Part shown: in pieces, positions 26,701-39,482 of the stretch
Numbering within the stretch: position 1 is the first letter of the stretch
Layout: every line of letters starts with the position of its first letter
Assembly: GCA_003194525.1 (NCBI GenBank)
Contig: NBIV01000011.1
Span: 186,001 to 250,000 of the forward strand
Reading direction: 5' to 3'
Length of the DNA: 64,000 bases
Origin: Gracilariopsis chorda
Taxonomy: Eukaryota > Rhodophyta > Florideophyceae > Gracilariales > Gracilariaceae
The notes under the pieces: generated by a model
The model's input: the letters and a program-made list of their open reading frames with translations, nothing else
What the model was told of the DNA's origin: nothing
Databases searched by the model: none
Translations under genes and position numbers: made by a program

Positions 26701-28155
26701 CGTAAGCAATTCACACAGTTCAGCATCGTCTTCACTCAATAACTCTGCTTTGGCTACAGCAGACTGACTGACTTCAGAGGATCAAACCTTTTCGAAACGA
26801 AGCACCTCTAAGCCCCGTTTCGGACTACACAGTAAACGTCTGAACCGTTCACAAACCTCCAGGTAAGAAGAGCTCGGGATATTAGTAGCGCGCCGCAGCT
26901 GATCTCGCACGAGCACTGTGCGCTAGGAATAATCAGCATGTGGAATTTCACCCACGTACCAATTTATGCACAGTAACACAGCATAGTGACAGTTGGCAAC
27001 AACCTAGTTTCCGGAATAAAAATATGGGCCAGTACGGTTTGCTCCATTCGCAATCATCTCCGTTGCAGTTTCATTGGGCCCTCGCTGTGAGTGATTGATG
27101 TCGACCAAAGCCAATGAGAAAGTCAATTGATGTTCTTGCGCTCTGGCCAACTCCCGAAAATCTACGGTCGCAGTACAACCATTGTCTTTCAATACCCGAC
27201 ATGGGATATAATTAAATATTCCGTGCATGACTAACAATGTAACACACTTCAGCTCATCAAAACCCCTAATAGTTTGATTCTGCAAGAAGAAGTCTGATTG
27301 AAAACATCCTTCTAACATGCTCTCACTAATTGTAGAAGGAACTTTTAGTTTTCCGAGCAATAAGAATCTACATTACCATCATGGTCTTCTGACTCTAAAA
27401 CCCACTCAATAGTGGTCACTGAAATCTGTGCTGCATTTCCACTCTAATGATGTTTCCATGGTCAGCAGCCCTTTTTATGGCATTTGAAGCACGCATTGTT
27501 TCGAATATCTTTGAAGCGTTGCTCCCGCGCGTAGTGTTTTTGACTTGTGCGTTACCGATTCCCATAGAAGACGGGGATGTTGCAGCATCCGGTGGTGATG
27601 AAGCACTACCAGAAGGAGAAGGTAGTGATATTCTACAAAACGCTGCTTCAACACGCATGGCGACCTTCGTTGCTTCTTCAAGTTCTTGAAGGTTACCTTT
27701 TCTTATCTCGAATTGAATCTTAGACTTCAATCCACTTATAAATTTGTCCGCTTTTTTGCTTGAAATTGTATCAGGAGTAGTTAGAACAATTATGCGAAAG
27801 CACGAAAAATAATGAGCCACCGATCTGTCTGCTTGCAAGAACGCAGAAAGTTGCACGCTCACCTCTGATGAGCTTCCGGAACAAATTCCTTACGGATGGC
27901 ACTAAAGAAATGTTCCCAGGTTTCAGGACCTGCACCAGCTTCCAGAATCGTATACCATCAGGTGCTCGCAGTGTCTGTGAGCAGGGCGGTGGCATAGGAA
28001 ATGCGATAGTCATCCAACATTATGACATTCGCATTTCCAAGCTGGATAAGATTGAAGTAGTGTTCAACTTTATACAGCCACGTGTCAACATTAAGAAACT
28101 CTCGTGCTCCACTGAAGACTTGCAGTTGTTCGGCTTGAGGTTGATCGTTTGATAC

Positions 28156-28250
28156 GCTACTGTTTTTTCTAATTGCGACCTTTCCCTACTCTGCGCCTTT
28201 TTACAACCTTCTCTCTTCAATTATCAGCCCCAGAGATAGTATTCGTTACA
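28156..28250 (-). repeat. Element 4, short terminal repeat (5' copy)
   Basis: Partner of 23661-23754, about 80% identical by eye. At about 95 bp it is very short for an LTR. No target-site duplication is evident outside the pair. Confidence 0.6.
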
Positions 28251-28781
28251 TCCGGAGTAGATGAGATACAGTCTCCAACAGAAGAGGACCAGACAGAGGT
28301 TGAAGTTCGTGAAGAAGAGTTGACCGAGCAGCGATGTATTTCAACCGATTTTTAGGAGTGCAATATGTCACGTGAAGAGTTGTGCACGGACTGATATTTC
28401 ATGAGGCCCGGAGTTTGGCTTTTGTAGAGCAAATAAAAGGTGCTGACTCTCTCAATGTGCTTCAGCACTTGCAATGTGTTTCTGAGAGCTTCGAATTAAG
28501 GCTCTGTATCTGAGACTCAAAGTATACTTAGATCGATAGGTGAATAAAATTACGTTTACAATATTTGTAATGTTCATTGAGGAATAATACGCATTATAAA
28601 TGACTCCAACTGTTCAGGCTATGGCTAGTTAAAATTTCCTTCACCGAAAACCAGGACAAATTACTTCTCTGGGAATTTCTCGAAAGCATTTTGTCATCAT
28701 CGCTCGGATAGGTCCTGTACCCAAATGAAGATGGCCCCGCGGACGAAACTAGGGTCTGACGATCTATTTTATGATCTAAAT
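28251..28781. other. Unassigned, between elements 4 and 3
   Basis: The first 100 bases read like coding sequence rich in Glu (QSPTEEDQTEVEVREEELTE), but no start, length or family supports a gene. The rest is A+T-rich with no visible feature. Confidence 0.3.
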
Positions 28782-29576
28782 TGTAGTGCAATGCCCGGAA
28801 GCGGGAGTGCACCGAAAGACGTTCGGGATCTTTCCTCGTTAGAGGTGAGCCCAGTTGGGTAGAGCCCTTCCAGGAGTGGCACGACTATGTCGGGTTGTAA
28901 GGCCGAGGCCACCCGTCGCGACTTGCGCAGGGAGGTTGAGGCAAGAATCGGGTATCCACAGGACTGGTGTGTGGGGGTGGTCGTCCTCTAGAGAGGTGAG
29001 GTTTCCTCGTTAGTGGTACGCGCGAACACGAGCCACGGGTAGCGGGAAAGCCATCCTATAAAGGGAAACGTAAGGGGGAGCTGAGTCACGAGTGTCGTGA
29101 CGAAGACTAACGGCAGTGTCGGTAAATAAACCTTATACAAGGCGAACACCAAGACAACTGGAATAACAGTCCGAATACTCGGGTCCTTTAGATAGGCAAG
29201 GGGGTTAGACTTCCCGTATGCGATGGTGGTTCCCTCCAAACAGAAGTAGAGAACACGCAAAGGCGGTGAGGTCTAGAGCCAGTTCCCCAGGTTGGGATAC
29301 CTTGTTGGGGAAGGTTTACTGGCGCGACGGCAACCCGCCGGCACACTAAGTACTAACCATCCCAGAAATGGGTGTAAAAATAATAAATAGAAATAACTAA
29401 GTTACTCCACTTTGGTGGTTCATGCCTACTACTGTGGCCAACCGCCAATTGACTCTTCCGTGTCCCACATGTCAAATCAACTATTAGTGGTCGTAGTTCA
29501 TGCAATGACTACATTACCGACACATTCGGAAAACCAACCAAGTACCAATAATCCCTCTCTGAGGCATTGCACTTCA
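28782..29576 (-). repeat. Element 3, 3' LTR (795 bp)
   Basis: Pairs end to end with 39483-40277, same length, about 32 differences by eye (about 4%). The LTR ends are imperfect inverted repeats of about 14 bp: TGTAGTGCAATGCC at one end and GGCATTGCACTTCA at the other. Confidence 0.9.
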
Positions 29577-29631
29577 TATCCCCCTCCTTAGTCGGGAAAC
29601 CAACCGCAACCGTGGGTGAATCCCAGCGGAA

Positions 29632-31457
29632 AATGGGTGATAAAAGTCTAAACCTCTCCGGGTCACCGGGTCCAGCCTCTGCCTCAGAGAAACAACCTCT
29701 TGCAAAAGCAGCGAACCAGCCTTCCAGAAGTGCACGCTCCTTCTATTCCTGCTCAACTCAGTCAGATCACGCCCTTTCGAAGGGGAGTATGAACAACAAC
29801 AACAACCAGCCTCCAAGACCGACTCCAGTCGGGAACTTCACAACTGGTTTCCGGTCGGTACCGTTGCCAGAAGGGAGGCGAACTCCTGCACAGCCGTCCA
29901 ACATTGGCGCACCGTCCCAGCATGGTTCCAACTTCCACCAGTGGTGGCTCCTTCCGGACTGATCCCGGTGGCGACTTGGCCTTCTTATAACGCCCTTGTA
30001 GGGTTAGATCCGATGAATCGGAGTCATGCCTCTCGGCTCCGGCTTGCGCCGTGGTTCCATCCCATCGCTGCCCTCAACGAGGATTTGGTTATGGCCTACG
30101 TGGATGGTTCCGGTACTTTACCCAAGGATCTTCCCAGCCTCGTCACCTCTTCGTGGGACTGGCGGCATGGAATCGCCATCCCGGTGCACCATATCCGAAG
30201 AAACTCGGGAGAATCTGCGATTGCGGCTCATGCGGTGCTGGTGCGGATTGCATATCAACGGCAGAGCCGGGCGCCTTTCGAAATCCCCGGTGCCTACCGG
30301 CTTTGGCTTCGACGTCAGCCTATTCCGCACGTGCGGTGAAATCGGTTACGGCGAACGCCTGGCCAGCCTCGAAACCCTCGCGTAGAGGAACTTTCCCGCT
30401 GCGAGGCAAGAAGCCCTGCGTTGGGAACGACCGATACCTCGGGCTGAATTCCGGTACCTTTCCCGGCAGTTCTGGTCCAACTTCCTCCAAAACTTTATCC
30501 GTTATGAACGGCGTTGGCGTCCTGATTCGGGTACTTTTTCCCGTATCAAAACGTGGAGATTGAGTGGATTGCTCCGCCTCACCGACACGGTCGGTATGTC
30601 GCACTCCCCGAGTGGTGGAGGTTCCTTGAAGCCTGCCGGGGTTGCTACGTTGAACTTCTGCGGGCACTCATGTACCTCGGTTCCTTATTGATTCAGGATC
30701 CCTGGTCGGGGCTTTGGTCGGTAATTGTAACCGAGTGGGCTGCCCGCACTGCGGGGTATATCCTTGCTGAGGTTTATGACCTGTATTGACTGTTGTTCAT
30801 CCAACCGCGTGTGCGGGCCGCTATTCGCAATCTGGACCTCAGCGTCCCCCTTGGGGTATTGCCAATAATGACGAAGTACTCCAATTACTTGGTTTGATCG
30901 ACAGTATTGACTGGCGCAAGGTCCCGCTGGAACAGACCGGTCGGCTTGACGGCGGCAGTGGGGGTACCGGTGGTCCGGGTCTTGGTAGAAACAGCGCTCT
31001 TGCGGGGGATTTCATCTACTTCGATCCCTGGGAGTTCCAGGAGATTTCCTCCGAGGAGGTGAAGGAACTCCGCGACGCACCGTGGCACGTGCCGGACGAC
31101 CACCCGATTGGGTACGTCGATTCCGACCATTACTACCACGCGTGTAGCGGGGATGACCCGATGGTCGATAACGAACCCGAAGAGCCGGGGGACATGGAAC
31201 AAGACGTTGCAGACATGGTCGTAGACGAATCCCCAGAGGGGTTGCCTCCGGTTCCCAGTCCTCTGACGGAGAGTGCCGGACCTTCACTCCCCAGCGGGGG
31301 TACAGTCAATGAAAGCGATATCATTGCCCGCTTCCTCCGCGTAGCGGGTTTAAGCACTGCCGAGGTTTCGGGTGACGTCACCGCGATGGTGGATGCCTTG
31401 GCTTACCGCCTTGCGGGTGGTCACGCCCCGGACGATGGGCAGGGGTCGAACTTCTAA
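29632..31457 (+). pseudogene. Element 3 antisense extra reading frame (aORF)
   Basis: On the + strand, opposite to this element's gag-pol, coding-like sequence starts just inside the 3' LTR and runs to near 31.46 kb. The final block is 30786-31457. It opens with an S/P/N-rich segment and continues with W/Y-rich sequence: IAIPVHHIRRNSGESAI, VIVTEWAARTAGYIL, LLGLIDSIDWRKVP, FIYFDPWEF. These match, in the same order and at similar spacing, phrases in the antisense frame of element 2. No known family is recognised. Because the frame starts beside the LTR and reads away from it, outward LTR transcription could have driven it (inference). It is fossil and broken. Confidence 0.6.
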
Positions 31458-31643
31458 TGCACTATACAGGTCTCTTTCCCTGGCTTAGCCAGTAATTTAG
31501 CTTCGAATCACACAGGGGCACGAAGCTCCTGAGTAAAAGTTCCGGTTTAGAACGGCGTCGTTTCTTTCATTGCCATCCTTGACGGAGTCCGTAGAAAATA
31601 GAGTGTACTCCTCTTTCCTACCTTCGCCAGATTCGCGGCATTT

Positions 31644-34600
31644 TTATCCCCTTTGAGCGTTGCACAGCGTAGCTGGACTTTCCTTACCCACGCTGCAGTG
31701 ATATTGGACCACCTTCGAACGAGGGAGGTGTTCGATGGGTTCCATGGTGTCCCAGCTTGGGTCATATCCGTACCAACGGACGCGGTATCTTAGAATGCCT
31801 TCCTGATTCCAGGTGTGCTCGACGATTCGGTCAATCACAAACTCTTGTTTGTATACCTGCCAGCCTTTCCGTGTTATGGTGACCTCGCTTGTCAGGAGTT
31901 GCCCGATGGACGGGATATTTCCCCTCAGGGGTGCGTCAGGATGCAACGTGCCGGCTTCGCTCGGGGGATGCGGCGCAGAGTGCGGAATAATATCCCTCAA
32001 GAGGGTGTCTTCGTGGAACAGTTGCCGCGTACCGCGGTAATTGGGTTGTTCCGCTAGGTTGCGGGGGTTCTCCGTCCCATGTTGACGGTAGTCCGGTCGA
32101 ACCGCGAGCTTGCGGGCATCTTGCCGCTTTGGCGGAGTTGTGGAGGTCACTCCCTGGTGGGGCTTTCCGCCTCGCGCGGTGATTGGTGCGGGGCGCATAA
32201 TCTCCGTGCGTTCACGTGACTCCCACGGCATGTGGCTCTGAACCGCCTCCTTGCGTTCCGCCTCCCTTGCCTTGGGCCTTACACTGTCTGGCTGAGCCGT
32301 GCACTGCTGTGTTGGCACCCGGTATCCGGCGGTTACTTCCGTTGCTCGGTTGTGTTGCCTCAAACCCCCTGATGGGACGTGGACAGCTTGTGCCGTGGAC
32401 ACCCCGTTCGGGGACTTTGCCTCAAGTTGAGGTGTGATGTCTTCCTCAAGAAGTGCATCATCCGGGACGACCGGTTTAACCCTGGCGAAGACGCCGGATT
32501 TTTCCGAGACGCTCGGTATATTACCGCGATTGCGCGGAGACTTTGGCACTTCTATCTCCGAAGTTCGGACAAAATTTCCGTTATGAACAGTTCTCAAGTC
32601 TGGGGCTGTAGAGACAGGGACTTGAGTTGCAAGATGTGCATTCCTGCCTTCCTCCCTCAAGAGGGTCTTTTCACATTCCAGCGTTGCTGGTTTTCCAAGG
32701 CGTTCGTTGCCTGCTACCAGCGGTGTGGATGGTGCTGAGGAATCCCTTTTGGCGGGAAATTCCGTCGACGACGGTTCTGCGACTACACCCTGATAAGGGG
32801 TCTGCGAACCGATATCGCTATCCTGATTCAGGGAATTGCCCTGGCTCAGGGGTACGGACTGCGATGTCGGTCCACTCTCCCGTATCATACGGTGTAGCTG
32901 CGTCGTTCTGGAACCCTGTGTGGGGGATTGCGAGGCTTCATCGACCTTCCGTGTTTTACGGCTCAGATCCCGTTGCGACAGTAATAAATTTCCAGCGTGG
33001 CGATAGGTCCCCTCCCGCTCCTTAGACAAAGCAAGGGGAGTAATAGTAGGATATCCCGCATGGTGGGTGTAAATGCGCGCCGAAGGGGCGGTAGTGTTAA
33101 GAGTAGAGAAAGGTCCGTTTGGACCTGAACGATCTGGCCGAGCCGGGGGTTCCGACAAAGTCGGTAAATCTGAGAGGCCCCGAGTAGGGTGTGGTAGAGT
33201 AGTCGGTCTATTTAGTCCCGGGGTTTCCGGCGTTGCTGAGTCCATAGAGACGGGTTCCCCTGTTTCCAGGACGACCTCAGACGAGGGAGGAGGGGCAGGT
33301 ACAACACGATCACGGGAAATCCGCTCGTGTGCCTTGCCCATTTCCACTACCACAGTGTCGGAGTTAACGGATCACACTTTAGACGGTCCATCCTCCACAG
33401 CCAAAAGCTTGTGACGCTTCTCCCGCTCAGGGTTATAATATTCCTTACGTATAAAGAAGTAGGTATTAGACCGAATGCCGGGAGCATTATCTCGTAAACG
33501 AGCGTCGAAATCCAGCTTGTACGCGGCTAGCGCGCGTTCCATAGACTTCCGCGCTGTGGGGACCAGTTTAGTAAGCCATTGCTTCCATTCCTGGCCGTAG
33601 CGACCCACAGATGGGAATTTCTCCAAGGTGCCTTGGGATTCTAACGCCACAGGCGGGGGTGAACGAGATAGAACCAATTCGAACGGTGACACTCCGGTAG
33701 TCCGGTGAACTTGTGTATTGTATGCAAATGTTAAAGCATCTGCATACAAGTCCGAAGTTTTGGGGTGATCAGCAACGTAGGAACGAAGAGAGCCCAACAA
33801 AGTCCGGTTCAACCGTTCGACTTGCCCATTACACTGGGGGATGGTAGGTAGTCGTGAACAAGTTCTTCACGTCCAAGATGCGACAAACATCCTGTAAGAA
33901 CTTGGACGCGAACTGCCGTCCGTTATTGGAGAGCACCTCCACAGGAGGACCGTAGACAAAAATCCAGTGCGTTACCAGAGCCTGGGCCACCGTGAAACCG
34001 GTTATCCTCCGAAGAGGGACAGTCCGAACAAGCTTTGAAAAGCGATCGGTGCTCACAAGTAAGAACTTGTTGCCTCTCTTTGTAGTGAGGAGGGGTCCGA
34101 GAATATCGATTGCGATAAACTCGAGTGGCGCCCTAGCAGGGAATAACTTCATTTTCTTCGCGTTCCTGCGGAGCTTCACCCGGTTCTTAGAGCATTCGGT
34201 ACAAAACCACACAGTTGCGTAGCAGTCAACCGCCATGGCGGGCCCGTGAAAAGCCCTTCGCAGAGTGAGGTAGAGCTTCCTCCCACCTACGTGGCCACCG
34301 AGCTTCCCACAGTGCGAGAGATGTAACACTCGCGACTGCAGGGAATGAGGTACCACAATCTGTGGGCGAGCTTCGACCAACCAAACGAGGCAGCCTTTAT
34401 CGTTCACCTCGAACGGGAGGTCTTCGCCAACGTTTAAACGGGCGCGAATCCTCATACAGAAGGGGTCACCGAATTGTCCTCGGATCAATTCCTCCCGTGA
34501 AACCGGTACAAAACTTCCCGGTAAGGGGTTCTCAGGGGTCTCGCGGGATGCGAGTAAGTTGTCAAAGTCAGCATCTTCATCCCACTCTTCTGGGTATTCC

Positions 34601-37120
34601 TCAAACTTCCACTCCGGGTCATACGGTTCTTCAGCCATGAAGCATGGAATGTCGTCATCCTCCGTTGGGAGTGCTTCCCCATTTGTGGGTTAACGCGACA
34701 AAGCGTAGGCCTGGGTGTTGAGTGCCCCCTTTCATATATGACTTGGAAGTCATATTACGCAAGGCGTATTCTCCAGCGCATAAGGCGGCCGGAGGGATCC
34801 GATATGTTCATTAACCACCTCAACGAGGAATGATCCGTGTATACGGTAAACTGAACTCCCATAAGATAGGGGCGTAGGGTGGAAAGCGCCCACACGACGG
34901 CGAAACACTCTTTCTCCGACACAGAGTACTTCCGCTTGTGGACATTGAGCGAGCGTGGCCAATAACCAATTGGCCTTCGGTACCCTCGGGGGTGGTTTGG
35001 AAAAGAGCACAACCAACTTGGTAGTCACTCGAGTCCGTGTCTACGGAGTACGGGAGTCCCAGTTTGGGTAGAGATACGATAGGTGCTGACGTGACAGCCT
35101 CCTTTAAGGAGTTAAACGCTTTCGATTGCTCGGGCGTGAATTGTCCCAATTGTGGGGGATTTCCTTTGCGTAATTACGCATTCAACGGTGCCACGATATC
35201 CGAAAATTTCGGAATAAACCGTCGGTAGACGTTGAACAGCCCTAAAAAGGAGCGGAGTTCCGTTTGAGTGCGGGGTTCCTTAGCCCCAACGAGGGATTTG
35301 ACTCAAGCCTTCTCGATCATTAACCGTCCCGGACGGATGATATGTCCAAGATACTTGTCAGTATCTGTGAAGAGCTCGCACTTCCTCAACTTGAGGGTAA
35401 TTCCCGCATCGTGTAGCACGGTCAGAACGTCCCTGACATGGGTGAGATGGTAGTCCAAATTATTGGAGAAGATGATAATATCATCCAGGTAGACCAGGCA
35501 GCTCCGCCACTTGAATCGGTTCAATAGAATATCTATTGCACGTTGAAAGGTAGCGGGAGCGTTGGTCAAACCAAACGGCATCAGCTTGAAGCCGTACGAT
35601 CCTGCGTGGCAGATGAATGCGGTCTTATCGCGATACTCCTGTCTTCTAACAGGAACCTGCCAGTAACCCCAATTGGCGTCCAAAGCCGTGACCACGGTAG
35701 CGTCTCCAAGGGAGTCGATTCACTCGTCCATACGAGGGATGGGATATGTGTCCCTAACAGTCATGGCATTGAGCCGGTGATAGTCGACACAGAACCTCCA
35801 GGTTCCGTCGGTCTTCAAAACCAGTACAACTCGGGGTGCCCAGGGTGATTGAGCGGGCTGTATCACACCTGCACGGAGCATTTTGTCCACTTGGGACTGC
35901 TCCTCTTCCCGAGCGTTCGGTCTTGCCCTGTAAGGGGGTTGTGCCATCGGACGTGCACCCGGTAATAAATCTATCCGGTGTTCCGTAGCATTAATCTTGC
36001 CGAGCGAGCCATCCCACATCCTGGTAAATTCCCGTAGCATTGCACGGAGTTTGTCGCGGTTTGACTCCGGCACTTGGCCGAGGTCTATATCTTCGAGTGC
36101 ATTTATGGGGTCCACTCGGTCAGAACGCGCTGTAACATTGTCCTGTGATACAGCTATGGCTATCAGTTCCAAGTTATTCGGGGTGTTCGACGTGAAAACA
36201 ACGGTTTCCTCTCCCTCCTTTGACGATAGTTCGTCAGTGGTGGGGGTGGCTTCCTCAGAAGAGGCGGCAATTCCGAGAACATTGGCGGTCGTCATCTTCG
36301 TCGGGAGCATCCCAAGGGGGTGTGGAGTGACGCTTCCAATTACTTGGTTCTTTACCAGATACTGGGGGCGTTGGCCAAGATTGGCAACGAGTATCCGGAA
36401 AGGAGCATCCGGGGTAACGTGAACAATTCCGTTCGCCAGCGCGAGCTGGTATTTCTCATATAACGAGGACAGAGGTTGAATAACCCGAAGACCGTGTTGA
36501 CGGCAATTGACTTGCACCCAGACTTGGGACTCAGGCGGTATAGAAACCGAGGCTGCGACTCGAAGTTTGATGGACTCGCAAGACGCGGGCGGTGGTTCCT
36601 GCGCAGCATGTAGTGGGACTTGCTTCTGCGAAGCACGCTTCAGCGAGCGACGGACGATCGGGACTGACAATCCGTCGTCGAGTTCCACACGCCTAAGGCG
36701 GGGCCTAATGGCGTCGACAAATCTGTCGCAGTAATCAAATCCCACTATGACTGGAGCGGCCAATGACCGACAAACAATAAAGTCGAGCTTCACCACAGAG
36801 GTGCCCAACCGCACGACTAAGTCGACGGTACCCACCGTTTTAACGGATTGTTGTTCGCATCTGCGACGTCGGGAGCCGTTTCGGAACGGATAGGAGACCA
36901 CACCTGCGGGGGTAGCAATGGTTCCACGATGAAGTTGGGGCCTGCACCTGTGTCCAGGACTGTTAGAAATTTCACCATAAAATGGGTGTCAAGGCCAAGG
37001 TCGGCGTAAACCTTGTAGTTGCGCTTGGCCATGACCCGGGATCCGGGGGTTTTTACTCCGTATCCCCGGGCGACGCAGCACAGAAAGGTGTGCAGAGTCC
37101 GCGTCTTCGGTTTCATTCCT
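31644..37120 (-). pseudogene. Element 3 pol region
   Basis: Protease, reverse transcriptase, RNase H, integrase and chromodomain in Ty3/gypsy order. Between the integrase and the chromodomain lies an unusually long open segment of roughly 450 residues rich in Ser, Thr, Pro and charged residues. Element 2 has only a short linker there. The region is fossil. Confidence 0.8.
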
Positions 37121-37199
37121 TGAAACGATTTTTACCAGGGAGCGAGGCAGCGACGCCTAGGGCGTCAACAGCCTCATCTCTGAGGACGCCTCTCCCAAA

Positions 37200-39380
37200 G
37201 GGGAGACTCCCTCAGTTATTTGCCCTTGGAGGTTCCCACCGTAGGCGGTAGTCCAGGATCCTCGACCACGAGAGCTTCATTCCGGGGGCCGGGGTTTTTA
37301 TCCGCATAAGCGGTGGTTGCGTCGGACGTTTGCGCGACTTCCCGACTCGGGTTAATTGAAGGTAGCCGCGCACGCGGGATATGTGGCAAGGCATGCGAGA
37401 AGTCCGTTTTAGCATGGAGGTAGGAAGCCGTCGGAACGGATCGTTTCTCCTCTGGAGTGAGGGCCTCGTAATTTGCCACCACCTTGGCCATATCCTTCAG
37501 TGAGCAAAGAAACTGAGGAGATGTGTGGCCATGGGTGTAGCAAAGGTGGCAAATTAGAGCCAACACGACCACGCGCCGGTTAATATCCCGAGCATTGGAG
37601 AAGCGTACCGCCGGGCGGGTGTCATTCCATCCAGGCCGTTGATAACGGGATTGGCCGTTCATAAACGGGACTCGTGGGGGCTGAACGCGATTGTTCCCCA
37701 CGTACAATACGGGGTTGTCTTGCGCCGTTTCGAACGTGTCCTCCGTCGTTGACGGTAGGTCCGTGGTTGGTATTGACACACCTTCTCCCTGTGCAAAATG
37801 CACGGTGTCGTATCCCTGTTGGGGGATTCTATCCGCAAAAAGCGAGGGCGATGAGGAGTCACTCTCCAGCACCAACGCCTTGGCGGGCCTAGACCGAGGA
37901 TTCGTAGTTCTTGCACGAAGTGCTTCCCCTTCCGCTCGAGCGTGTTGAACAAGCTCGAGGTAGGTGACCCTCCGCTTGTCCTCGCGGTAACGAGTGACAA
38001 GACTCCGGATTGCTGGGTCAAGGCCATCGATGAGCATGGTACAACGTTCCCCTGCGGGGTATACATTCCCACAACGGTGGAAGGCCTACTTAAGGCACAC
38101 CGAATAATCGGTTTCAATCTCGCCTGAGTGCTGACGAGTATCTCGCAAAGCGAGGATTGCCCCCTGAATGGCGGTATTGGTGGCATAGGAGCGCAAAAAA
38201 TATTGCACCGCCTCCGGCCAGCAGGTCAGTCCTCCCTCTGAGGCACGAGATGATCCTCTAACAGAGGTGTACTAGTCCTCTGCCACTCCCCGTAAGAAAT
38301 ACGGTAATGCCAAATAGGCTTGACCCTCGTTCATTCCGAGGATATCGGCTTCCGCTACAAAGCGGGAAAGAAAGTCCAACACCATAATTGGGTCTTCTCC
38401 AGTAAAATACTGGTTACGCAGTGAGATTTGCATACGTTTTATGCACTCTTTCACGTTCCCCGTGCCACGGGGTGTACGTCCTAAAGACGAATCTTCGAGC
38501 CGGTAGTAACGGTAGGACAATAGTTTCCGATACAACGGGTTCGTCGGTTTTAATCCCCTGAGGCCAGTGTGTCTTCTCCCTTTGCTGCGGGTCCGAATCC
38601 CACCTTGGGTGGCGGATGACCGCTTAGAGCGGGAAGAACGGCTTCGTTTCTCGTTCTACGAATCGGTGTCCGAGGAACTAGAACCATCTGACCCGTTTCG
38701 GGATGAATCTGATGATGTCGTAGAATCAGAATCCGAGTGATCTCCTTTGTGTTTCCGCTTATAGCCGCGCTTCTTTCTTCCAGCATGCTGGTCGTGGTGT
38801 GACACAGCTGGTGCCGGATCATCCGGGGACGGTTTATCCATGAGGATAAACTGCTCTAACGTCTCCAGACGGGCATGAACTCGATCAAATCGAGAGTCAA
38901 CTCCTTCTATGAAGGTGGCGGGTTGCCCCAAACTCTCGAAAATAGAGTTGACATCGGACCGTAAGATACGAAGATCCTCTGCGACCACCTTTTTAGGGGT
39001 GTCCATCACAACCTCACGGATGGTTTGTAATTCCCCGACAAGGGTGTCGTGGGCGGTCCACAAAGCGTGAACCTGAGATTCCAGGGAATTCCCCTGGAGG
39101 GTGTTATCGCCCGTCAGACGGGGTTCAGGTGCGGCGGTGGCCACGGCCGGAGCCGGATGAGCACCATCCACAGCATTCGATAACGGGGTCGACGTGGAGT
39201 TCCGGGGTTCCCGGGGTGGGTTTGGAGTCCTAGACGAGGCACCCCCAGCATGGCTGGATTTAGCCCTAGTCGGGATCCGAGAAACGAACCGAACTTTGGG
39301 GTTACGTCCACCATTATGGGAGCGACTACACGTAGTCGCAGGCTCCGCAGAGGAGGGCTTCCTAGACATGACGGCCAACC
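37200..39380 (-). pseudogene. Element 3 gag region
   Basis: The N-terminal part is basic and low-complexity, with acidic S/D-rich stretches. It is followed by a capsid-like helical core containing GEDPIMVLDFLSRF (near 38.36-38.4 kb) and a Cys/His segment CHLCYTHGH (near 37.53-37.56 kb). The core phrase matches element 2 (KDPITVLRFLSSF), so the two elements belong to related families. The region is fossil. Confidence 0.7.
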
Positions 39381-39482
39381 GTTACGACGGGAAAACAACG
39401 GAACTTCGGGAAAACAAACAAAAGAAACACCTCGAAAGAGGGAACCAAACACCAAAACCAATTCTAGGTCGGGAGACCACTT

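Larger units (their letters stand above)
23661..28250 (-). mobile_element. Element 4: old, heavily broken Ty3/gypsy retroelement, about 4.6 kb
   Basis: The minus strand carries worn pieces in the order gag (about 28.0-27.4 kb), protease-like (about 27.4-27.0 kb), reverse transcriptase (about 26.8-25.9 kb, including MYIDNILIYN at the YxDD position), RNase H (about 25.9-25.6 kb, LHIDGSQLAVGA), integrase finger region (about 25.3-25.0 kb) and integrase core (about 24.85-24.5 kb, ISDRDPMFTS). This order is Ty3/gypsy. Direct terminal repeats of about 95 bp (23661-23754 and 28156-28250) agree at about 80% by eye. It has at least ten breaks and is the most decayed element with both ends in the window. 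Confidence 0.8.

Noticed and set aside
12430-28290. Shared short string GATGAGATACAGT at about 12440 and 28262
   Set aside because: Only 13 bases match and the flanks are unrelated. This is expected by chance in a window this size with A+T-rich spacers.
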